Part shown: positions 8,805 to 16,677 of the stretch, piece by piece
Numbering within the stretch: position 1 is the stretch's first letter
Layout of the letters: every line of letters starts with the position of its first letter
Made by a program: the position numbers and the translations under genes
Notes under the pieces: generated by a model
Database searches by the model: none
Seen by the model: the letters and a program-made list of their open reading frames with translations, nothing else
What the model was told of the DNA's origin: nothing
From: Hyphomicrobium_A sp965243865
GTDB taxonomy: Bacteria > Pseudomonadota > Alphaproteobacteria > Rhizobiales > Hyphomicrobiaceae
Length of the DNA: 64,000 bases
NCBI RefSeq assembly: GCF_965243865.1
Contig: NZ_OZ251603.1
Span: 3,844,001-3,908,000, forward strand
Reading direction: 5' to 3'

Positions 8805-9539
8805 ATGCGGTTCAATGGTTTGGGAGGCCTCGTCCTCGTCGCCGCCCTTGCGCTGGGATCAAGCGCGGTAGCAGTCATGGCTGCTGACGAAGCAAAGCCG
8901 GCAGGTGCCGCGGCCTCGGCCCAGCCGAAGGCGACAGATCTCATTTTCGAGCAAAAACACCTTGCCAATGTCGAGCCGGGCAAGACGATCGACTACAAAT
9001 TCGAGCGCACCGTCACCGACCAGAAGATCTTGGGGCAGCCTTTCACCGACGATATCACTTTGAAGGTCACCGCCGACCAGGCGGACGGCAAGAAAGACCT
9101 CGAGCTACAGATTTATTCCGGCGACCGCGCCCGCGATCTGCAGAAGCTGCAGAAGTTCTCCATCAACCCGGTGTTCGCCGTCTTCTTCTCGCAGGCCGTC
9201 AGCACCTTCAACCAGCTTGCCGGCGGGCAGGTGAACTACCTGCAGAGCGCCTTTTCCAACGGTTGGCTGCAGGCCAAGGTCGAGCCCATCAAGGTCACCT
9301 ACAACGGCAAGGAAATTGACGCATACCGCATCTCCATGACGCCGTTTGCCGGCGACAAGTATGAGTCCAAGATGCAGGGGTGGGAGGGCGCCGAGTATGC
9401 TGTCATCGTCAGCAAGGATGTCCCTGGCCAGATCGTCGATCTCCTCGCCAAGTACCACAATCGCTATCCGCCGGCGAAGCTGAAGCTCACCGAACGCATC
9501 ACTCTTGCCGGCGTCACCGGACTGGAGGGCACGCAATGA
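8805..9539 (+). CDS. Unrecognised exported protein in the methanol region
   Basis: I do not recognise this 244-residue protein. It has a signal peptide (residues 8-27, ending AVAVMAA), an alanine-rich linker, then a cysteine-free domain rich in alternating hydrophobic strands (KTIDYKFERTV, DDITLKVTA, KDLELQIYSGD, KVEPIKVTYNGKEIDAYRI). This suggests a beta-sandwich or lipid-binding-like fold in the periplasm. GGAAGGAAG precedes the ATG. Its stop overlaps the start of the next gene (ATGA), so the two exported proteins are made together. The position between the propeller gene and the SoxYZ-like/xoxF genes ties it to quinoprotein methanol oxidation by context only. Confidence 0.7.
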   Translation: MRFNGLGGLVLVAALALGSSAVAVMAADEAKPAGAAASAQPKATDLIFEQKHLANVEPGKTIDYKFERTVTDQKILGQPFTDDITLKVTADQADGKKDLELQIYSGDRARDLQKLQKFSINPVFAVFFSQAVSTFNQLAGGQVNYLQSAFSNGWLQAKVEPIKVTYNGKEIDAYRISMTPFAGDKYESKMQGWEGAEYAVIVSKDVPGQIVDLLAKYHNRYPPAKLKLTERITLAGVTGLEGTQ

Positions 9540-9898
9540 GAAAAAGCATCGCTGCCGCCGCTTGCAGCGCATTCGTCGTCGCCGCATTGACCGCAACGGC
9601 GAGTTTTGCAGTAGAGCTGCCGAAGAACGATTATCCGACCTCGGCGCGCGCTGACTATGTCTTCGCCTGCATGCAGACGAACGGTCAGAATCGCATCGTC
9701 CTGGAGAAGTGCTCTTGCTCGATCGACACCATCGCTTCGCTGCTTCCATACGATGAGTATGAAGCGGCCGAGACGATCATGTCTGTTCGCCAGAAGGGCG
9801 GCGAGAGCGTCGCCATGTTCAACAGCTTCCCGCCGTTTCTGGAGAAGGTGAAGAACCTGAAGCGCGCTCAGGTCGAAGCCGAACTGCGCTGTTTCTAG
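9536..9898 (+). CDS. Unrecognised small exported protein with a CxC motif
   Basis: A 120-residue exported protein: signal peptide (residues 1-25, ending TASFAVE), then four mature cysteines at 45, 59, 61 and 119 in the contexts YVFACMQ, EKCSCSID and the C-terminal RCF. The start overlaps the previous stop by four bases. The spacing allows two disulfides or a metal or thiol-relay site. I know no function. Co-translation with the cysteine-free protein upstream, and proximity to the SoxYZ-like carrier, suggest a periplasmic redox or assembly task for the methanol dehydrogenase system; this is inference. Confidence 0.7.
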   Translation: MRKSIAAAACSAFVVAALTATASFAVELPKNDYPTSARADYVFACMQTNGQNRIVLEKCSCSIDTIASLLPYDEYEAAETIMSVRQKGGESVAMFNSFPPFLEKVKNLKRAQVEAELRCF

Positions 9899-9907
9899 AG
9901 ACAATCA

Positions 9908-9935
9908 GCATGGGCCGGCTTTGCTTGGCCCATGC
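9908..9935 (+). terminator. Hairpin between convergent genes
   Basis: Perfect 9-bp arms GCATGGGCC (9908-9916) and GGCCCATGC (9927-9935) with a 10-base loop lie just after the stop of the CxC protein gene, facing the minus-strand SoxYZ-like gene. No U-run follows, so it may act as a weak or bidirectional terminator. Confidence 0.5.
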
Positions 9936-10059
9936 ATACCCGGCCACCGACTTGGCCGCGGATCGGAAGGCGCCAAGTGCGCCCGGCGCGAGCGCCGGCC
10001 ATCAGCCGGCACCAGGCTCACCGCACGCAGCCTCTCTCAGCTCGCGTCGCTCTGATAAG

Positions 10060-10875
10060 CTAAGCGCCCTTGCCAGCCGACGTTGCGGTGAACACTTTGC
10101 CTTCTGTGTCCTTGGCCGTCACGTCGATGACGTTCTCCTTGCCGGGGACGAAGCTGAAGCGGAAGTTCGGATTCTCTGAAATCGAGATGCCACCTTCCAT
10201 CTTGAATACGCGCTCGCCGTCCCGCTTCACGTCCATTTCGCTTACGATGCGCATCGGCGTGTATTGACGCGACACCTGATCCATCTGCATGCCGGTGAAG
10301 TTCGGATGACGGATCATGACCTGCGCTTCGCGGGTAGGCGGCGTGCGATCCTTCGCGTCGGCTGTATCAAACGTACGGATCTGCATCTTGCCGAGGTTGG
10401 CGAACGCTTCATCGGCATCCTTAGATGCGGCCGCCGAGCATCCGCCCGAAGCTTTGACGAACTTCGTCGCCATGTGCAGCTTGCCGTCTGCGGTCTCCGC
10501 GATGGCGCGCACATTGGAGTACATGTCGATGCGCACGCGGGTCGACAGCATGCGGTCGCCCCTGCCTGCGGCCTCGCCCAAATGGAACGTGGCAACGACG
10601 GGCGCGGGGTTCTTATCGACGATCAGCGTCAGCGTCTTCACCTCTCCGGCAGCCGCAGGGAGGCGCATCGTCACCGGAACGACAGCGGCATCCTCGGCAC
10701 GATAGGGCGCATCGAGTTCGACCAAACCGTCCTCGACGACCTCGCGATTGTCGAACACGTCCCGGCGCAGATCGGTCCACACGTCATCCGCACTCGCGAC
10801 ACCAGCCGTTCCGAGCAGCATCGCGGCAACGGCGGCAATGCCAAGAGCGCTTCTTCGAGTTGTCTGCATAGCCAT
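10060..10875 (-). CDS. Quinoprotein dehydrogenase-associated SoxYZ-like carrier
   Basis: A 271-residue fused SoxY-SoxZ-like protein of the family found with PQQ-dependent dehydrogenases. It begins with a twin-arginine-like leader (TTRRSALGIAAVAAML), as expected for Sox carriers exported folded. The SoxY-like part ends in KASGGCSAAA, where C146 in a GGC context corresponds to the swinging-arm cysteine that carries sulfur adducts in SoxY. A SoxZ-like beta domain follows (about residues 170-268). GGAGGA lies 9 bases before the start. It is 30 bases downstream of the zinc metallohydrolase gene in the same direction, forming a two-gene unit divergent from xoxF. The carried group and partners are unproven. 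Confidence 0.88.
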   Translation of the reverse strand: MAMQTTRRSALGIAAVAAMLLGTAGVASADDVWTDLRRDVFDNREVVEDGLVELDAPYRAEDAAVVPVTMRLPAAAGEVKTLTLIVDKNPAPVVATFHLGEAAGRGDRMLSTRVRIDMYSNVRAIAETADGKLHMATKFVKASGGCSAAASKDADEAFANLGKMQIRTFDTADAKDRTPPTREAQVMIRHPNFTGMQMDQVSRQYTPMRIVSEMDVKRDGERVFKMEGGISISENPNFRFSFVPGKENVIDVTAKDTEGKVFTATSAGKGA

Positions 10876-10905
10876 CTAGGGTGTCCTCCGGGCAAGCCTT
10901 GCCAT

Positions 10906-11886
10906 TTATTCCCATTCTAGTTCGGCAAAAGCGGCAGAAACGTTTCTTGCGTTGTACTCCTTGAACAGGACCCAAGCATCTTTTTCTGAAAGTCCAACCG
11001 TCTCAGCCGCCTCGGACAGCGTTTTTCCCTGCTTGATCATCGACCGAACGTCATTGGCGATCTTGCTGAGGTAGCGCTTCTCGTCCGCCATTGCCTGTGG
11101 CCAGGGCATTGCTGCAGGCCCATGTCCCGGCACAGCGAGCTTTACGTCCCGGCGCTCCGCGAGCTTGTCGAGCAGCGCGAGCCAGCCCCGGATAGAGCCG
11201 TCGAGAGCAGGGATGTGGTGCGAGAAGAGAAGATCGCCGAGGAACAGAGTGTCGGTCTTTTCATCGAGAACTATCAAGTCGTTATCGGTGTGCGCTGTGG
11301 GCTCGGCCTCGAGCTGCAATTTGCGCCCGCCCAGATCGAGTTCGAGCTTTCCGTCGACCAGAAGCGTCGGACCGATGATCTGCGTGCCCGCAAACGAATC
11401 CCCCAAAAGCTCCTTGTTGATCGCCAGATAGCGATCGCGACGGGCCGCGAGGGCGCGAGGCAGTTTGGCATGCCCGACGAACGTCGGCTTCTCACCTAAA
11501 AACGCAGCATTCCCAAACACATGGTCGGGATGCATGTGTGTATTGATGACGTACTTGATCGGCAGCTGCGTGCGCGCCCGGATTGCGGCCAGAAGCGCCG
11601 CGCCGACTTTGGCGCTGCCGCCGGTATCCACCACCGCAACGCCATCGTTGCCGATGATGAAGCCCGAGTTCGATGTGTCGCCCGCATTCTGGGGGGTGAA
11701 AACCTCGTAGCGCCCCTGATGCACGAACACGCCGGGGGCCACTTCCTCGACCTGCAGGGCGTCGACTGCGCGCGCCGGCGCTGCCATTGGAATGCTTGTA
11801 GCGAGCAAGATGGCCCCGACAAGCAACGATGTAACATTAGGGAAAACTTCCCGATTTTTGTTTCTCAGCATCGAACGAAGATCCAT
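10906..11886 (-). CDS. Quinoprotein relay zinc metallohydrolase (MBL fold, SoxH-like)
   Basis: A 326-residue exported metallo-beta-lactamase-fold protein of the SoxH-related family associated with PQQ dehydrogenases. A hydrophobic leader (residues 19-40, ending APARA) precedes the domain. The zinc motif is H117-x-H119-x-D121-H122 (NTHMHPDHVFGN), and later metal positions lie in AHTDND, GDLLFSHH and PGHGP. The start at 11886 has AAGGGA upstream. It probably acts on the persulfide or thiol adduct of the SoxYZ-like carrier encoded directly downstream; this is inference from family pairing. The promoter lies in the shared 512-base region with xoxF. Confidence 0.85.
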   Translation of the reverse strand: MDLRSMLRNKNREVFPNVTSLLVGAILLATSIPMAAPARAVDALQVEEVAPGVFVHQGRYEVFTPQNAGDTSNSGFIIGNDGVAVVDTGGSAKVGAALLAAIRARTQLPIKYVINTHMHPDHVFGNAAFLGEKPTFVGHAKLPRALAARRDRYLAINKELLGDSFAGTQIIGPTLLVDGKLELDLGGRKLQLEAEPTAHTDNDLIVLDEKTDTLFLGDLLFSHHIPALDGSIRGWLALLDKLAERRDVKLAVPGHGPAAMPWPQAMADEKRYLSKIANDVRSMIKQGKTLSEAAETVGLSEKDAWVLFKEYNARNVSAAFAELEWE

Positions 11887-12398
11887 GCTCTGATCCCTTC
11901 TGGTGATCACGAAAAGTGCCCAAACTCGTTCACGAAAATGAGAGCAACGCGTGAACGAGGCCGTCCGGCGATGGATTCGCGACGGGCCGTCCTCCACACC
12001 AGCGAGTGACGTTGCGCGGGCCCCCTCGCTCGTCATGAAAACGCAGATATGCAGAGATTTCACGCGTAGTTTGAAAGGTTGTCGTGCGCTGCACAAAACA
12101 CAGACGCAGCGCAGCAAACTGCGGTGGAATACGGAGTAAAATGCGTCAGCCATCTTGTCCTTTTCACGGACGCGTGAATTTTCGTTACCTCATCGTCTTG
12201 CACCCGGGAAAAAAAAGTGCGTAGATGTGCCGCGGTGTGACACGGCAACCAGGGCTGACTGGCATCCCCAGACCGGCCCCGTCGAACGCTGAATAAGGGA
12301 CAAGAGGGGAATAACCCCCATCCCAAGAAACTAGGGTGTGAGGCGACGCCGTTCACCACCGACTTGCGTGGCAAGAACCTTAAAATGGAGGAAGCGCA
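11887..12398. promoter_or_regulatory. Divergent xoxF / metallohydrolase control region
   Basis: This 512-base gene-free stretch separates xoxF from the metallohydrolase gene. It contains five copies of TTCACG or its complement CGTGAA: 11929-11934, 11950-11955, 12059-12064, 12163-12168 and 12173-12178. The first pair extends to perfect 10-bp arms CTCGTTCACG (11925-11934) and CGTGAACGAG (11950-11959). TCACGAAAA is repeated directly at 11907-11915 and 11930-11938. A run of eight A and a GGGG-AATAA-CCCC mini-hairpin lie nearer xoxF, whose ribosome binding site GGAGGA is at 12387-12392. The regulator is unknown. Confidence 0.6.
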
Positions 12399-14219
12399 AT
12401 GCGCAAAAGCGTATTCGCAGGTGCATTGGTTGCGGCGGCTGCCTTTTCGGCTCCGGCGTCGGCCAATGACAGCGTTATCAAGTGTATCGCTGACGAAAAT
12501 AACTGGTGCATGCAGCAGGGTAACTACTCTGCCACCCGCTATTCCAACCTTGACCAGATCAACACCAAGAACGTCGGCAACCTGAAAGTTGCTTGGACGT
12601 TCTCAACCGGCGTGCTGCGCGGTCACGAGGGTTCGCCCCTCGTTATCGGCAACATGATGTACCTCCACACCCCGTTCCCGAACATCGTCTACGCTCTCAA
12701 CCTCGACGATGAGAACCGGATCGTTTGGAAGTACGAGCCGAAGCAGGATCCGTCCGTCATCCCCGTGATGTGCTGCGACACCGTCAACCGCGGTCTGCAG
12801 TACGCCGATGGCAAGCTCTTCCTGCATCAGGCTGACACCACTCTCGTCGCTCTCGATGCCAAGACCGGCAAAGAGGTTTGGAAGGCTGTCAACGCCGATC
12901 CGAAGCGCGGCGAAACCGGCACGGGCGCTGCGCTCGTCGTCGGCGATGTCGTGATGATCGGTGTGTCGGGTGCCGAGTTCGGCGTCCGCTGCTTCTTCAC
13001 CGGTTACGACATCAACTCCGGCAAGCGTCTGTGGCGCGCCTACTCGATGGGTCCGGATGACGAGATCCTGTTCAACCCCGAGAAGACCATGTCTCTCGGC
13101 AAGCCGGTTGGTAAGGACTCCTCGCTCAAGACCTGGACCGGCGACCAGTGGAAGCTGGGCGGCGGCTCGATCTGGGGCTGGTACGCCTGGGATCCCAAGC
13201 TGAACCTCGTCTACTACGGCACGGGCAACCCGTCGACGTGGAACCCGGCTCAGCGCGCTGGACCCGATGGCAAGCAGATCGATCAGAAGTGGTCGATGTC
13301 CATCATGGCTCGCAACCCGCAGACCGGCGAGGCCGCCTGGGCTTACCAGATGACCCCGTTCGACGAGTGGGACTATGACGGCGTCAACGAGATGATCCTC
13401 GTCGACAACATGGAAGTGAAGGGCAAGAAGCATAACGTGCTCGTGCACTTCGACCGCAACGGTCTTGGCTACACGGTTGACCGTGAGTCGGGCATTCCGC
13501 TCGTTGCCGAGAAGTATGACCCCGTCGTCAACTGGACGACTGGCGTCGATCTCGACCCCAAGAGCCCGACCTATGGCCGTCCGGCTGTTGTCGCCTCTAA
13601 GTCGACGTTCCTCAACGGTCCCGACGTCAACACCACCGACGTCTGCCCGGCCGCTCTCGGAACGAAGGACCAGCAGCCTGCTGCTTACTCTCCTCTGACG
13701 GGCCTCTTCTACGTGCCGACGAACCACGTCTGCATGGACTACGAGCCCTTCAAGGTCGAGTACACGGCCGGTCAGCCCTACGTTGGTGCCACGCTCTCCA
13801 TGTATCCGCCGAAGGGCGAGAGCCACATGGGTAACTTCATCGCGTGGGATGCCTCCAAGGGTAAGATCGTCTGGTCGAACAAGGAGCAGTTCTCGGTGTG
13901 GTCGGGTGTTCTCACCACCGCTGGCGGCATCGCCTGCGTCGGCACCCTCGAGGGCTACTTCAAGTGCGTCGATCAGAAGGACGGCAAGGAGCTTTATAAG
14001 AACCGCACGCCGTCTGGCATCATCGGCAACGTGTTCACCTACGGACACAAGGGCAAGCAGTACGTCGGCGTCTTCTCGGGCGTCGGTGGTTGGGCCGGTA
14101 TCGGCCTGGCAGCTGGCCTGACGAACCCGACCGATGGTCTGGGTGCCGTGGGTGGCTACGCTGGTCTGAACAGCTACACCGCTCTCGGTGGTTCGCTGAC
14201 GGTCTGGTCGCTGCCATAA
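12399..14219 (+). CDS. xoxF: Lanthanide-dependent methanol dehydrogenase XoxF
   Basis: PQQ-dependent periplasmic methanol dehydrogenase, 606 residues with a signal peptide (residues 1-22, ending APASA). The tryptophan-docked propeller sequence and the adjacent cysteines C125-C126 (VMCCDTVN) that form the unusual vicinal disulfide are present. The catalytic aspartate is D325 in DEWDYDGVNE, and D327 two residues later is the extra acidic residue that marks lanthanide-type XoxF; calcium-type MxaF has alanine there. It oxidises methanol and passes electrons to XoxG, encoded next. Codon choice looks strongly biased to common codons, as for a highly expressed gene. Overall sequence resembles the XoxF5 clade, but that assignment is from memory. 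Confidence 0.97.
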   Translation: MRKSVFAGALVAAAAFSAPASANDSVIKCIADENNWCMQQGNYSATRYSNLDQINTKNVGNLKVAWTFSTGVLRGHEGSPLVIGNMMYLHTPFPNIVYALNLDDENRIVWKYEPKQDPSVIPVMCCDTVNRGLQYADGKLFLHQADTTLVALDAKTGKEVWKAVNADPKRGETGTGAALVVGDVVMIGVSGAEFGVRCFFTGYDINSGKRLWRAYSMGPDDEILFNPEKTMSLGKPVGKDSSLKTWTGDQWKLGGGSIWGWYAWDPKLNLVYYGTGNPSTWNPAQRAGPDGKQIDQKWSMSIMARNPQTGEAAWAYQMTPFDEWDYDGVNEMILVDNMEVKGKKHNVLVHFDRNGLGYTVDRESGIPLVAEKYDPVVNWTTGVDLDPKSPTYGRPAVVASKSTFLNGPDVNTTDVCPAALGTKDQQPAAYSPLTGLFYVPTNHVCMDYEPFKVEYTAGQPYVGATLSMYPPKGESHMGNFIAWDASKGKIVWSNKEQFSVWSGVLTTAGGIACVGTLEGYFKCVDQKDGKELYKNRTPSGIIGNVFTYGHKGKQYVGVFSGVGGWAGIGLAAGLTNPTDGLGAVGGYAGLNSYTALGGSLTVWSLP

Positions 14220-14227
14220 GTCGTCGA

Positions 14228-14276
14228 CATACGAACAATGGACCGGCGCGGGTTTCCCGCGCCGGTCTTCCGTATG
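14228..14276 (+). terminator. Long hairpin between xoxF and xoxG (attenuator candidate)
   Basis: Arms GACCGGCGCGGG (14241-14252) and CCCGCGCCGGTC (14256-14267) form a perfect 12-bp stem with a TTT loop. An outer CATACG (14228-14233) and CGTATG (14271-14276) extend it after a small internal loop. Only TTCC follows the inner stem. The position right after xoxF fits a partial terminator or 3'-end stabiliser that sets XoxF above XoxG. Confidence 0.7.
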
Positions 14277-14435
14277 AATGGAACCTGCTGAATTCAATTA
14301 GCGGTTCATCCACGAAGGTCGCCAATTCGCAGCGCAACATTGCAAAATGGTATGACATTTTGCCTGTTGCGCCGTGCTAATTGGCAACCCAAATGTAAAA
14401 CCATCTATCGTAGTCCGAGCAGATAGGGGAAACGC

Positions 14436-15011
14436 GTGAGAAGGATTAGTTTTGCCATTGCTGCCGCCATTGCGCTTGGGGGCGTCGTGGGTACGGCCAT
14501 GGCTGAAGATGTGCAGCCGGGTTTGCAGAAAGAAGTGACGCTCGCCGACGGCTGTCTCAGCCAGGAAGGCGCAGAGTTCAAAGAAGGCAAGTGGGTTCTG
14601 CCCGACGGCACGCCGACGTTCCATGTCTGCCACAAGGACAACAAGTACGTTGTCGACTGGGCAACGTATAACGGCTACCGCCGCTATCACGGTGAGTGCC
14701 ACGTGTGCCACGGCCCGAACGGTCTCGGCTCGACGTACGCGCCCGCCCTCGCAAACTCGCTGCAGACGATGGATTACGGGACGTTCCTCGGCACCGTCGC
14801 CAGTGGCCGTACGCGCGATGAAGCCGGCACCAAGTTCGTGATGCCCGCCTTCGGCGACAACAAAAACGTGATGTGCTTCATCAACGACCTCTACGTATAT
14901 CTGAAGGCACGTTCCTTCGAGGCGCTGCCGGCTGGACAGCTCGGTGGTCGCAATCGCGATGAGAAGCCGCAAGAAGCCAGAGACGAAGAGAAGTCTTGCC
15001 TTGGATCCTAA
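14436..15011 (+). CDS. xoxG: XoxG-type cytochrome c (methanol metabolism)
   Basis: A 191-residue exported class I cytochrome c of the methanol metabolism-related family, the electron acceptor of XoxF. Signal peptide residues 1-23. Heme is attached at C88-HV-C91-H92 and the distal ligand is probably M136 (VMPAFG). Additional cysteines at 40, 65, 147 and 188 include the four-cysteine pattern after which this family is described. It follows xoxF by 216 bases and a strong hairpin. The C terminus is charged and overlaps the xoxJ start region. Confidence 0.92.
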   Translation: MRRISFAIAAAIALGGVVGTAMAEDVQPGLQKEVTLADGCLSQEGAEFKEGKWVLPDGTPTFHVCHKDNKYVVDWATYNGYRRYHGECHVCHGPNGLGSTYAPALANSLQTMDYGTFLGTVASGRTRDEAGTKFVMPAFGDNKNVMCFINDLYVYLKARSFEALPAGQLGGRNRDEKPQEARDEEKSCLGS

Positions 15012-15873
15012 GAAGCATACCAAGCTAAACACATTAGTCGGGGCCGCCCTGGGCGGCCTCGTCTTGTTTTCAGCAATGATTGGCTCGGCCCACGCTGTCG
15101 AAGGTCACCGATCTGATCTTGTAAATCGCAAGGTTCTGCGCGTGTGCGCAGATCCCGCAAACCTTCCTTTCTCGGACGAGAAAAAAGAAGGCTTTGAAAA
15201 CAAGATTGCTGACATTATTGGCGACGAGCTCGGCGTGCCCGTGGAGTACACGTGGTTCCCGCAAGCCGTAGGCTTTACGCGCAACACGCTGCTCGCCAAA
15301 CGCTGCGACGTGATCATCGGCACCGGGCAGGGCGATGATTTGGTGCTCAACACCAACGCGCTTTATCGCTCTGCATATGCGCTGGTTTATAAGCCTGGCA
15401 CCGGCCTCGACGGCGTCGAGAGCATTTTCGATCCGCGCCTGAAGGACAAACACATCGGCGTTGTTCAGGGCACGCCGTCGGCCACGCTGGTCGCCAAAGC
15501 TGGCCTGATGGGCTACGCGCGCCCCTATCGTCTCATGGTGGATCGCCGCTACGACGACCCCTCGGCCGAGATGGTGAAGGACATTCGCGACGGCAAGATC
15601 GAGGCTGGCGTGATGTGGGGGCCGATCGCCGGCTACTACGCATCCCGCAACGGCGAGAAGCTGGCCGTCGTGCCTCTCGTTCAGGATGCAGGCAAGGCCG
15701 GCCGCGTCGACTTCCGCATCACCATGGGCGTTCGCCAGGGCGATGATCTGTGGAAGCGCAAGCTCAACGACATCATCCGCAAGCGTCAGGCAGACATAGA
15801 TAAGGTGCTGCTCGACTACGGCGTGCCGATGATCGATGAGGACAACAAGCCGATCACGTCCCCGCGCAGCTAG
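14959..15873 (+). CDS. xoxJ: XoxJ, quinoprotein-associated periplasmic binding protein
   Basis: Solute-binding-protein-like periplasmic protein (about 304 residues) of the family always linked to quinoprotein dehydrogenases, called MxaJ or XoxJ. It is thought to bind and help activate the methanol dehydrogenase rather than transport a solute. A signal segment (LVGAALGGLVLFSAMIGSAHA) precedes the binding domain (LRVCADPANLPFSDEKKEGF). The start is uncertain: ATG at 14959 lies inside xoxG without a clear ribosome site. TTG at 15000 has a GAGAAG upstream and gives a more normal signal peptide; GTG at 14944 is also in frame. Coupled to xoxG by overlap in any case. Confidence 0.85.
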   Translation: MRSRKKPETKRSLALDPKKHTKLNTLVGAALGGLVLFSAMIGSAHAVEGHRSDLVNRKVLRVCADPANLPFSDEKKEGFENKIADIIGDELGVPVEYTWFPQAVGFTRNTLLAKRCDVIIGTGQGDDLVLNTNALYRSAYALVYKPGTGLDGVESIFDPRLKDKHIGVVQGTPSATLVAKAGLMGYARPYRLMVDRRYDDPSAEMVKDIRDGKIEAGVMWGPIAGYYASRNGEKLAVVPLVQDAGKAGRVDFRITMGVRQGDDLWKRKLNDIIRKRQADIDKVLLDYGVPMIDEDNKPITSPRS

Positions 15874-15886
15874 TCGAGTGCCCCCA

Positions 15887-16585
15887 ATGACGCCTGCCAT
15901 CACGTATGGAAGCGTTTGGGCGCGAAGTGTGCGTGCAGGATGCTGCCTGAGCCTGATTGCAGGCATCCTAGTGGTCTTCGCGGACCTGGGAGCGACCGCG
16001 GCGTGGGCGGCGGAGCCAGCTACCTCCGCGGCCTCCACTTCTGGGGCTGCTCCCCATCCTGACGTGCCTCCCGCCGCCGACGAGGCTGTTGCAGACACTG
16101 AGCCCGCCGCGGAGCCCGAGGGCTACCGCATGGACCAATTCCGCGCTCCCGTACCGGCGACGCTCAAGGGCGCGCACGTTCTTGCCAACGACGCAGCGGC
16201 GGACCTCTGGAACAAGAGCGGCGCCGTCTTCATCGACGTCTACCCACAGGCGCCCAAACCGCCAAACCTGCCCTCTGGCACCTTCTGGCGCGATCCTAGC
16301 CACCGCAGCATAGAGGGCGCCACATGGCTCCCCAACGTCGGCTACGGCGCTCTGTCGGACGAAATGGATGCGCACTTCCGCGAGGCGCTGAAAACGCTGT
16401 CGAAGGGCAAGTCAGATGCGCCGCTGGTCTTCTTCTGCCTCAAGGACTGCTGGATGTCGTGGAACGCCGCCAAGCGGGCCCTCGAGTACGGCTATACCAA
16501 CGTCATGTGGTACCGCGACGGCGCCGATGGCTGGCAGGAACTTGGCTATCCGCTCGTCGAGCTGAAGAAGTACGCCGGCTCCTAG
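15887..16585 (+). CDS. PQQ-catabolism-associated CXXCW-type rhodanese-like protein
   Basis: A 232-residue exported rhodanese-like protein of the family annotated as PQQ-dependent catabolism-associated CXXCW motif protein. It has a hydrophobic leader (residues 18-41), a proline/alanine-rich spacer, then a rhodanese-like domain with FIDVYPQ and the signature at C184-LKD-C188-W189 followed by MSWNAAKRA. The spacing I read is three residues between the cysteines. The start at 15887 follows xoxJ by 13 bases. Proposed periplasmic thiol or sulfur handling alongside the SoxYZ-like carrier is inference. Confidence 0.85.
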   Translation: MTPAITYGSVWARSVRAGCCLSLIAGILVVFADLGATAAWAAEPATSAASTSGAAPHPDVPPAADEAVADTEPAAEPEGYRMDQFRAPVPATLKGAHVLANDAAADLWNKSGAVFIDVYPQAPKPPNLPSGTFWRDPSHRSIEGATWLPNVGYGALSDEMDAHFREALKTLSKGKSDAPLVFFCLKDCWMSWNAAKRALEYGYTNVMWYRDGADGWQELGYPLVELKKYAGS

Positions 16586-16592
16586 TTCGCTG

Positions 16593-16611
16593 CACAGGCG
16601 TCTAGCCTGTG
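16593..16611. terminator. Hairpin between convergent genes
   Basis: CACAGGC (16593-16599) and GCCTGTG (16605-16611) form a perfect 7-bp stem with loop GTCTA immediately after the rhodanese-like gene, facing the end of the minus-strand ABC operon. No T-tract is present; bidirectional termination is possible. Confidence 0.45.
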
Positions 16612-16677
16612 GCTACTGGCGACGGCGCGCAGCCACCATTCGACGATCCGATCCGCCCGAGTTCTCCTGCCTCAGCC

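Noticed and set aside
12305..12320. GGGG-AATAA-CCCC as a riboswitch or terminator in the xoxF leader
   Set aside because: Four-base stem only, too short to support a call.
12399..14219. Calcium-type MxaF identity
   Set aside because: The second aspartate (D327) and the neighbouring xoxG/xoxJ genes identify XoxF.
12603..14297. 564-codon open frame antisense to xoxF
   Set aside because: Shadow of xoxF codon bias; the product is low-complexity (Arg, Val, Asp) without recognisable motifs.
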